From Closterium sp. NIES-65 (Eukaryota; Streptophyta; Zygnematophyceae; Desmidiales; Closteriaceae): a stretch of DNA of 64,000 nucleotides. The translations under genes were made by a program, and so were the position numbers. Shown piece by piece: positions 51,346 to 62,200 of this stretch (positions are counted from its first letter, which is position 1; every line of letters begins with the position of its first letter). The stretch is from assembly GCA_948144175.1 (NCBI GenBank), contig CANXME010000900.1:1-64000 (forward strand), in the 5' to 3' direction. The notes under the pieces are model-generated. The model had not been told where the DNA came from. It was given only the letters and a program-made list of their open reading frames with translations, and ran no database searches.

Positions 51346-51362
51346 TTTGCACACGTTGGGTT
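51346..51362. other. A'/D satellite junction (CACACG overlap)
   Basis: Inverted A runs through TTTTGCACACG and satellite D begins CACACGTTGGGTTGAAC. The six bases CACACG at 51350-51355 occur in both consensus monomers. One base (T for G) differs from the D consensus just after the junction. There is no filler DNA. Confidence 0.92.
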
Positions 51363-53244
51363 GAACACACGGTGGGTTGTACACACGGTAGGTTGTACAC
51401 ACGGTGGGTTGAACACATGGTGGGTTGTACACACGGTGGGTTGAACACATGGTAGGTTTAACACACGGTGGGTTGAACACACGGTGGGTTGACCATACGG
51501 TGGGTTTAACACACGGTGGGTTTAACAGACGGTGGGTTTAACAGACGGTGGGTTTAACACACGGTGGGTTTAACACACGGTGGGTTGAACACACGATGGG
51601 TTTAACACACGGTGGGTTTAACACACGGTGGGTTGAACACACGGTGGGTTGAACACACAGTAGGTTTAACACACGGTGGGTTGAACACACGGTGGGTTGA
51701 ACACACGGTGGATTGAAGACACGGTGGGTTGAACACACGGTGTGTTGAACACACGGTGGGTTGAACACACGGTGGGTTGAAGACACGGTGGGTGGAACAC
51801 ACGATGGGTTGAACACACAGTAGGTTCAACACACGGTGGGTTGAACACACGGTGGGTTGAACACACGGTGGGTTGAACACACGGTGGGTTGAACACACGG
51901 TGGGTTGAACACACGGTGGGTTGAACACACGGTGGGTTGAACACACGGTGGGTTGAACACACGGTGGGTTGAACACACGGTGGGTTTAACACACGGTGGG
52001 TTGAACTCACGGTGGGTTTAACACACGGTGGGTTGAACACACGGTGGGTTGAACACACGGTGGGTCTAACACACGGTGGGTTTAACACACGGTGGGTTGA
52101 ACACACGGTGGGTTTAACACACGGTGGGTTGAACACACGGTGGGTTTAACACACGGTGGGTTGAACTCACGGTGGGTTTAACACACGGTGGGTTTAACAC
52201 ATGGTGGGTTGAACACACGGTGGGTTGTACACACGGTGGGTTGAACACACGGTAGGTTTAACACACGGTGGGTTGAACACACGGTGGGTTGACCACACGG
52301 TGGGTTTAACACACAGTGGGTTTAACACACGGTGGGTTTAACACACGGTGGGTTGAACACACGGTGGGTTTAACACACGGTGGGTTTAACACACGGTGGG
52401 TTGAACACACGGTGGGTTGAAGACACGGTGGGTTGAACACACGGTGGGTTGAACACACGGTGGGTTGAACACACGGTGGGTTGAACACACGGTGGGTTGA
52501 ACACACGGTGGGTTTAACACACGGTGGGTTTAACACACGGTGGGTTGAACACAGGGTGGGTTGAATACACGGTGGGTTGAACACACGGTGTGTTGAACAC
52601 ACGGTGGGTTGGACACACGGTGGGTTGAACACATGGTGGGTTGAACACATGGTAGGCTTAACACACGGTGGGTTGAACACACGGTGGGTTGAACACACGG
52701 TGGGTTGAACACACGGTGGGTTGAACACACGGTGGGTTGAACACACGGTGGGTTGAACACACGGTCGGTTTAACACACGGTGGGTTTAACACACGGTGGG
52801 TTGAACACATGGTGGGTTGAATACACGGTGGGTTGAACACACGGTGTGTTGAACACACGGTGGGTTGAACACACGGTGGGTTTAACACGCGGTGGGTTGA
52901 ACACACGGTGGGTTGAACACACGGTGGGTTGAACACATGGTAGGCTTAACACACGGTGGGTTGAACACACGGTGGGTTGAACACATGGTGGGTTGAACAC
53001 ACGGTCGGTTTAACACACGGTGGGTTTTACACACGGTGGGTTGAACACACGGTGGGTTGAACATACGGTAGGTTTAACACACGGTGGGTTGAACACACGG
53101 TGGGTTTAACACACGGTGGGTTTATCACACGGTTGGTTGAACACACGATGGGTTTAACACACGGTGGGTTTGACTCACGGTAAGTTGAACACACGGTGGG
53201 TTGAACACACGGTAGGTTTAACACACGGTGGGTTGAACACACGG

Positions 53245-56200
53245 TTGGATTGAACACACGGTGGGTTGAACACATGGTGGGTTGAACACACGGTGGGTTG
53301 AACACACGGTGGGTTGAACACACGGTCGGTTTAACACACGGTGGGTTTAACACACGGTGGGATGAACACATGGTGGGTTGAATACACGGTGGGTTGAACA
53401 CACGGTGTGTTGAACACACGGTGGGTTGAACACACGGTGGGTTTAACACGCGGTGGGTTGAACACACGGTGGGTTGAACACATGGTAGGCTTAACACACG
53501 GTGGGTTGAACACACGGTGGGTTGAACACACGGTGGGTTGAACACACGGTCGGTTTAACACACGGTGGGTTTTACACACGGTGGGTTTAACACATGGTGG
53601 GTTGAACACACGCTAGGTTTAACACACGGTGGGTTGAACACACGGTGGATTGAACACACGGTGGGTTGAACACACGGTGGGTTTATCACACGGTGGGTTG
53701 AACACACGGTGGGTTTAACACACGGTGGGTTTGACTCACGGTAAGTTGAACACACGGTGGGTTGAACACACGGTAGGTTTAACACAGGGTGGGTTGAACA
53801 CACGGTGGATTGAACACACGGTGGGTTGAACACACGGTGGGTTTAACTCACGGTGGGTTGAACACACGGTGTGTTGAACACACGGTGGGTTGAACACACG
53901 GTAGGTTTAACATGCGGTGGGTTTAACACACGGCGGGTTGAACACACGGTAGGTTGAACACACGGCAGGTTTAACACGCGGTAGGTTTAACAAGCGGTGG
54001 GTTTAACACACGGTGGGTTTAACACACGGTGGGTTTAACACACGGTGGGTTTAAGACACGGTGGGTTTAACACACGGTGGGTTTAACACACGGTGGGTTT
54101 AACACACGGTGGGTTGAACTCACGGTGGGTTGAACACACGGTGGGTTGAACACACGGTGGGTTTAACACACGGTGGGTTGAACTCACGGTGGGTTTCACT
54201 CACGGTGGGTTGAACACACGGTGTGTTGAACACACGGTGGGTTGAACACACGGTAGGTTTAACACGCGGTGGGTTTAACACACGGTGGGTTTAAGACACG
54301 GTGGGTTTAATACACGGTGGGTTTAACACACGGTGGGTTTAACACACGGTGGGTTGAACTCACGGTGGGTTGAACACACAGTGGGTTGAACAGACAGTGG
54401 GTTTAACACACGGTGGGTTGAACTCACGGTGGGTTTAACTCACGGTGGGTTGAACACACGGTGTGTTGAACACACGGTGGGTTGAACACACGGTAGGTTT
54501 AACACACGGTGGGTTTACCACATGGTGGGTTGAACACACGGTAGGTTTAACAGACTGTGGGTTTAACAGACGGTGGGTTTAACACACGGTGGGTTTAACA
54601 CACGGTGGGTTTAACACACGGTGGGTTTAACACACGGTGGGTTTAACACACTGTGGGTTGAACACACGGTAGGTTTAACACACGGTGGGTTGTACACACG
54701 GTGGGTTGAACACACGGTGGGTTTAACACACGGTGGGTTGAACACACGGTGGGTTGAACACACGGTGGGTCTAACACACGGTGGGTTTAACACACGGTGG
54801 GTTTAACACACGGTGGGTTTAACACACGGTGGGTTTAACACATGGTGGATATAACACACGGTGGGTTTCACATACGGTGGGTTGAACACACGGTGGGTTG
54901 AACACACGGTGGGTTGAACACACGGTGGGTTGAACACACGGTGGGTTTAACACACGGTGGGTTGAACTCACGGTGGGTTTAACTCACGGTGGGTTGAACA
55001 CACGGTGTGTTGAACACACGGTGGGTTGAACACACGGTAGGTTTAACACACGGTGGGTTTAACACATGGTGGGTTGAACACACGGTAGGTTTAACAGACT
55101 GTGGGTTTAACAGACGGTGGGTTTAACACACGGTGGGTTTAACACACGGTGGGTTTAACACACGGTGGGTTTAACACACGGTGGGTTTAACACACTGTGG
55201 GTTGAACACACGGTAGGTTTAACACACGGTGGGTTGTACACACGGTGGGTTGAACACACGGTGGGTTTAACACACGGTGGGTTGAACACACGGTGGTTGA
55301 ACACACGGTGGGTCTAACACACGGTGGGTTTAACACACGGTGGGTTTAACACACGGTGGGTTTAACACACGGTGGGTTTAACACACGGTGGATATAACAC
55401 ACGGTGGGTTTCACATACGGTGGGTTGAACACACGGTAGGTTGAACACACGGTGGGTTGAACACACGGTGGGTTTAACACACGGAGGGTTGAACACACGG
55501 TGGGTTTAACACACGGTGGGTTGAACACACGGTGGGTTGAACACACGGTGGGATGAACATACGGTGTGTTGAACACACGGTGGGTTGAACACACGGTGGG
55601 TTTTACACACGGTGGGTTGAACACACGGTGGGTTGAACACACGGTGGGTTGAACACACGGTAGGTTTAACACACGGTGGGTTGAACAAACGGTGGGTTTA
55701 ACACTTGGTGGGTTTAACACACGGTGGGTTTAACACACGGTGGGCTTAACACACGGTGGGTTTAACACACGGTAGGATTAACACACGGTGGGTTGAACAG
55801 ACGGTTGGTTGAACACACTGTGGGTTGAACACACGGTAGGTTTAACACACGGTGGGTTTAACACACGGTGGGTTGAACAGACTGTGGGTTGAACACATGG
55901 TAGGATTAACACATGGTGGATTGAACACACGGTGGGTTGAACACATGGTGGGTTGAACACACGGTGGGTTGAACACACGGTGGGTTGAACACACGGTCGG
56001 TTTAACACACGGTGGGTTTAACACACGGTGGGATGAACACATGGTGGGTTGAATACACGGTGGGTTGAACACACGGTGTGTTGAACACACGGTGGGTTGA
56101 ACACACGGTGGGTTTAACACGCGGTGGGTTGAACACACGGTGGGTTGAACACATGGTAGGCTTAACACACGGTGGGTTGAACACACGGTGGGTTGAACAC

Positions 56201-57970
56201 ACGGTGGGTTGAACACACGGTCGGTTTAACACACGGTGGGTTTTACACACGGTGGGTTTAACACATGGTGGGTTGAACACACGGTAGGTTTAACACACGG
56301 TGGGTTGAACACACGGTGGATTGAACACACGGTGGGTTGAACACACGGTGGGTTTATCACACGGTGGGTTGAACACACGGTGGGTTTAACACACGGTGGG
56401 TTTGACTCACGGTAAGTTGAACACACGGTGGGTTGAACACACGGTAGGTTTAACACAGGGTGGGTTGAACACACGGTGGATTGAACACACGGTGGGTTGA
56501 ACACACGGTGGGTTTAACTCACGGTGGGTTGAACATACGGTGTGTTGAACACACGGTGGGTTGAACACACGGTAGGTTTAACATGCGGTGGGTTTAACAC
56601 ACGGCGGGTTGAACACACGGTAGGTTGAACACACGGCAGGTTTAACACGCGGTAGGTTTAACAAGCGGTGGGTTTAACACACGGTGGGTTTAACACACGG
56701 TGGGTTTAACACACGGTGGGTTTAAGACACGGTGGGTTTAACACACGGTGGGTTTAACACACGGTGGGTTTAACACATGGTGGGTTGAACTCACGGTGGG
56801 TTGAACACACGGTGGGTTGAACACACGGTGGGTTTAACACACGGTGGGTTGAACTCACGGTGGGTTTAACTCACGGTGGGTTGAACACACGGTGTGTTGA
56901 ACACACGGTGGGTTGAACACACGGTAGGTTTAACACGCGGTGGGTTTAACACACGGTGGGTTTAAGACACGCTGGGTTTAATACACGGTGGGTTTAACAC
57001 ACGGTGGGTTTAACACACGGTGGGTTGAACTCACGGTGGGTTGAACACACAGTGGGTTGAACAGACGGTGGGTTTAACACACGGTGGGTTGAACTCACGG
57101 TGGGTTTAACTCACGGTGGGTTGAACACACGGTGTGTTGAACACACGGTGGGTTGAACACACGGTAGGTTTAACACACGGTGGGTTTACCACATGGTGGG
57201 TTGAACACACGGTAGGTTTAACAGACTGTGGGTTTAACAGACGGTGGGTTTAACACACGGTGGGTTTAACACACGGTGGGTTTAACACACGGTGGGTTTA
57301 ACACACGGTGGGTTTAACACACTGTGGGTTGAACACACGGTAGGTTTAACACACGGTGGGTTGTACACACGGTGGGTTGAACACACGGTGGGTTTAACAC
57401 ACGGTGGGTTGAACACACGGTGGGTTGAACACACGGTGGGTCTAACACACGGTGGGTTTAACACACGGTGGGTTTAACACACGGTGGGTTTAACACACGG
57501 TGGGTTTAACACATGGTGGATATAACACACGGTGGGTTTCACATACGGTGGGTTGAACACACGGTGGGTTGAACACACGGTGGGTTGAACACACGGTGGG
57601 TTGAACACACGGTGGGTTTAACACACGGTGGGTTGAACTCACGGTGGGTTTAACTCACGGTGGGTTGAACACACGGTGTGTTGAACACACGGTGGGTTGA
57701 ACACACGGTAGGTTTAACACACGGTGGGTTTAACACATGGTGGGTTGAACACACGGTAGGTTTAACAGACTGTGGGTTTAACAGACGGTGGGTTTAACAC
57801 ACGGTGGGTTTAACACACGGTGGGTTTAACACACGGTGGGTTTAACACACGGTGGGTTTAACACACAGTGGGTTGAACACACGGCAGGTTTAACACAGGG
57901 TGGGTTGTACACACGGTGGGTTGAACACACGGTAGGTTTAACACACGGTGGGTTGAACACACGGTGGGTT
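53245..57970. repeat. About 2671-bp tandem duplication in D
   Basis: The series from about 53245 to 55300 recurs at about 55916-57970. Matching segments start at 53331/56002, 53555/56226 and 54611/57282, all 2671 bp apart, that is 167 x 16 minus 1. The missing base is visible at about 55293 (CGGTGGTTGAAC). Distinctive shared variants include GGTCGGTTTAAC, TTGACTCACGGTAAG, CGGCAGG, AACAAGCGG and GGTGGATATAAC. Confidence 0.85.
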
Positions 57971-58590
57971 GAACACACGGTGGGTCTAACACACGGTGGG
58001 TTTAGCACACGGTGGGTTTAACACACGGTGGGTTTAACACACGGTGGGTTTAACACACGGTGGGTTTCACACACGGTGGATATAACACACGGTGGGTTTC
58101 ACATACGGTGGGTTGAACACACGGTGGGTTGAACACACGGTGGGTTGAACACACGGTGGGTTGAACACACGGTGGGTTTAACACACGGTGGGTTGAACTC
58201 ACGGTGGGTTTAACTCACGGTGGGTTGAACACACGGTGTGTTGAACACACGGTGGGTTGAACACATGGTAGGTTTAACACACGGTGTGTTTAACACATGG
58301 TGGGTTGAACACACGGTAGGTTTAACAGACTGTGGGTTTAACAGACGGTGGGTTTAACAGACGGTGGGTTTAACACACGGTGGGTTTAACACACGGTGGG
58401 TTTAACACACGGTGGGTTTAACACACTGTGGGTTGAACACACTGTAGGTTTAACACCCGGTGGGTTGTACACACGGTGGGTTGAACACACGGTGGGTTTA
58501 ACACACGGTGGGTTGAACACACGGTGGGTTGAACACACGGTGGGTCTAACACGCGGTGGGTTTAACACATGGTGGGTTTAACACACGGTG
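54540..58590. repeat. HOR of about 34-35 D monomers (544-560 bp)
   Basis: A marker series (CAGACTGTGGG, CACACTGTGGGTTG, GGTAGGTTTAAC, GGTTGTACACACGG, GGTGGGTCTAAC, GGTGGATATAAC) starts near 54540, 55085, 57215, 57760 and 58320. Successive offsets include 544 (34 x 16) and 560 bp (35 x 16). The series recurs at 60787 (2401 bp after 58386; one extra G at about 60000), 61699 (912 bp = 57 x 16) and 62918 (1219 bp = 76 x 16 plus 3; the three extra bases are GGTGGTGGG at about 62462). Confidence 0.82.
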
Positions 58591-59160
58591 GGTTTAACAC
58601 ACGGTGGGTTTAACACACGGTGGATATAACACACGGTGGGTTTCACATACGGTGGGTTGAACACACGGTGGGTTGAACACACGGTGGGTTGAACACACGG
58701 TGGGTTTAACACACGGAGGGTTGAACACACGGTGGGTTTAACACACGGTGGGTTGAACACACGGTGGGTTGAACACACGGTGGGATGAACACACGGTGTG
58801 TTGAACACACGGTGGGTTGAACACACGGTGGGTTTTACACACGGTGGGTTGAACACACGGTGGGTTGAACACACGGTGGGTTGAACACACGGTAGGTTTA
58901 ACACACGGTGGGTTGAACAAACGGTGGGTTTAACACTTGGTGGGTTTAACACACGGTGGGTTTAACACACGGTGGGCTTAACACACGGTGGGTTTAACAC
59001 ACGGTAGGATTAACACACGGTGGGTTGAACAGACGGTTGGTTGAACACACTGTGGGTTGAACAAACGATAGGTTTAACACACGGTGGGTTGAACACACGG
59101 TGGGTTGAACAGACTGTGGGTTGAACACATGGTAGGATTAACACATGGTGGGTTGAACAC
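55346..59160. repeat. 3232-bp spaced duplication in D
   Basis: The segment at about 55346-55930 (with CACACGGAGGGTTG, GGTGGGATGAAC, GGTGTGTTG, GGTTTTACAC, CACTTGGTGGG, GGTAGGATTAAC) reappears at 58578-59160, offset 3232 bp = 202 x 16. A third, more diverged copy is at about 63190-63720 (4564 bp after 58738, that is 285 x 16 plus 4). The four extra bases are explained by the insertions near 60000 and 62462. Confidence 0.82.
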
Positions 59161-59219
59161 ACGGTGGGTTGAACACACGGTGGGTTCAATACACGGTGGG
59201 TTGGAGACACGGTTGGTTG

Positions 59220-62200
59220 AACACACGGTGGGTTTAACACACGGTGGGTTTAACACACGGTGGGTTTAACACACGGTGGGTTTAACAAACGGTGGGTTGC
59301 ACATACGGTGGGTAGAACACACGGTGGGTTGAACACACGGTGGGTTTAACAGCCGGTGGGTTTAACACACGGTGGGTTTAACAGACGGTGGGTTTAACAG
59401 ACGGTGGGTTTAACACACGGTGGGTTTAACACACGGTGGGTTTAACACACGGTGGGTTTAACACACGGTGGGTTGCACATACAGTGGGTTGAACACACGG
59501 TGGGTTGAACACACGGTGGTTTTAACACACGGTGGGTTTAACACACGGTGGGTGTAACAGACGGTGGGTTTAACAGACGGTGGGTTTAACACACGGTGGG
59601 TTTAACACACGGTGGGTTTAACATACGGTGGGTTTAACACACGGTGGGTTGAACACACGGTGGGTTGAACACACGGTGGGTTTAACAGACGGTGGGTTTA
59701 ACACACGGTGGGTTTAACAGACAGTGGGTTTAACAGACGGTGGGTTGAACACACGGTGGGTTGAACACACGGTGGTTTTAACACACGGTGGGTTTAACAC
59801 ACGGTGGGTGTAATAGACGGTGGGTCTAACAGACGGTGGGTTTAACAGACGGAAGGTTTAACACACGGTGGGTTTAACACACGGTGGGTTTAACACACGG
59901 TGGGTTTAACACACGGTGGGTTTAACACACTGTGGGTTGAACACACGGTAGGTTTAACACACGGTGGGTTGTACACACGGTGGGTTGAACACACGACGGG
60001 GTTGAACACACGATGGGTTGAACACACGGTGGGTCTAACACACGGTGGGTTTAACACACGGTGGGTTTAACACACGGTGGGTTTAACACACGATGGGTTT
60101 AACACACGGTGGATATAACACACGGTGGGTTGAACACATGGTGGGTTGAACACACGGTGGGTTCAATACACGGTGGATATAACACACGGTGGATATAACA
60201 CACGGTGGGTTGAACACACGGTGGGTTGAACACACGGTGGGTTCAATACACGGTGGGTTGGAGACACGGTGGGTTTGACACACGGTGGGTTTAACACATG
60301 GTGGGTTGCACATACGGTGGGTAGAACACACGGTGGGTTGAACACACGGTGGGTTTAACAGCCGGTGGGTTTAACACACGGTGGGTTTAACAGACGGTGG
60401 GTTTAACAGACGGTGGGTTTAACACACGGTGGGTTTAACACACGGTGGGTTTAACACACGGTGGGTTTAACACACGGTGGGTTGCACATACGGTGGGTTA
60501 AACACACGGTGGGTTGAACACACGGTAGTTTTAACACACGGTGGGTTTAACACACGGTGGGCGTAACAGATGGTGGGTTTAACAGACGGTGGGTTTAACA
60601 CACGGTGGGTTTAACACACGGTGGGTTTAACACACGGTGGGTTTAACACACGGTGGGTTGAACACACGGTGGGTTAAACACACGGTGGGTTTAACAGACG
60701 GTAGGTTTAACACACGGTGGGTTTAACAGACGGTGGGTTTAACAGACGGTGGGTTTAACACACGGTGGGTTTAACACACGGTGGGTTTAACACACGGTGG
60801 GTTTAACACACGGTGGGTTTAACACACTGTGGGTTGAACACACGGTAGGTTTAACACACGGTGGGTTGTACACACGGTGGGTTGAACACACGGTGGGTTT
60901 AACACACGGTGGGTTGAACACACGGTGGGTTGAACACACGGTGGGTCTAACACACGGTGGGTTTAACACACGGTGGGTTTAACACACGGTGGGTTTAACA
61001 CACGATGGGTTTAACACACGGTGGATATAACACACGGTGGGTTGAGCACACGGTGGGTTGAACACACGGTGGGTTCAATACACGGTGGATATAACACACG
61101 GTGGATATAACACACGGTGGGTTGAACACACGGTGGGTTGAACACACGGTGGGTTCAATACACGGTGGGTTGGAGACACGGTGGGTTGAACACACGGTGG
61201 GTTTAACACACGGTGGGTTTAACACACGGTGGGTTTAACACACGGTGGGTTGCACATACGGTGGGTAGAACACACGGTGGGTTGAACACACGGTGGGTTT
61301 AACGGCCGGTGGGTTTAACACATGGTGGGTTTAACAGACAGTGGGTATAACAGACGGTGGGTTTAACACACGGTGGGTTTAACACACGGTGGGTTTAACA
61401 CACGGTGGGTTTAACACACGATGGGTTGCACATACGGTGGGTTGAACACACGGTGGGTTGAACACACGGTGGTTTTAACACACGGTGGGTTTAACACACG
61501 GTGGGTGTAACAGACGGTGGGTTTAACAGACGGTGGGTTTAACACACGGTGGGTTTAACACACGGTGGGTTTAACACACGGTTGGTTTAACACACGGTGG
61601 GTTGAACACACGGTGGGTTGAACACACGGTGGGTTTAACAGACAGTAGGTTTAACAGACGGTGGGTTTAACAGACGGTGGGTTTAACACACGGTGGGTTT
61701 AACACACGGTGGGTTTAACACACGGTGGGTTTAACACACGGTGGGTTGAACACACGGTAGGTTTAATACACGGTGGGTTGTACACACGGTGGGTTGAACA
61801 CACGGTGGGTTTAACACACGGTGGGTTGAACACACGGTGGGTTGAACACACGGTGGGTCTAACACACGGTGGGTTTAACATACGGTGGGTTTAACACACG
61901 GTGGGTTTAACAAACGATGGGTTTAACACACGGTGGATATAACACACGGTGAGTTTCACACACGGTGGGTTGAACACACGGTGGGTTGAATACACGGTGG
62001 TTTTAACACACGGTGGGTTTAACACACAGTGGTTTTCACACACGGTGGGTTTAACACATGGTGGGTTTAACACACGGTGGGTGTAACAGACGGTGGGTTT
62101 AACAGACGGTGGGTTTAACACACAGTGGGTTTAACACACGGTGGGTTTAACACACGGTGGGTTTAACACACGGTGGGTTGAACACACGGTGGGTTGAACA

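Larger units (their letters stand above)
37640..51355 (-). repeat. Satellite A array, inverted orientation (A')
   Basis: About 440 copies of the 31-bp monomer on the - strand, seen on + as GCACACGCTAGGCCC followed by TTGTTCTTGCAATTTT. Frequent variants are GCTATTTTGC with CTAGACCC (the same GGTCTAG/AATAGC subfamily as 9.6-14.8 kb), CACGCCTTGCCC, CTATGCCC, TATTCTTGC and TTTAGCACACG. CACGCCTTGCCC appears only in this arm as far as I can see, while GCGAGTGC of the left arm is missing here. The arm contains HORs of 682, 868 minus 1, 930 and 1271 bp (22, 28, 30 and 41 monomers). I find no gene. Confidence 0.97.

Noticed and set aside
51666..52776. Two 156-codon open frames on the - strand of D (51666-52136, 52306-52776)
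   Set aside because: Same satellite translation as above. Overlapping frames of similar length exist in the other registers, so no frame is preferred.
53027..53545. 172-codon open frame on the - strand of D, Cys/Pro-rich repeat peptide
   Set aside because: It is a direct reading of the 16-bp satellite. The same peptide appears in every frame and across the array, with starts and ends set by random monomer variants, and no non-repeat sequence is included.
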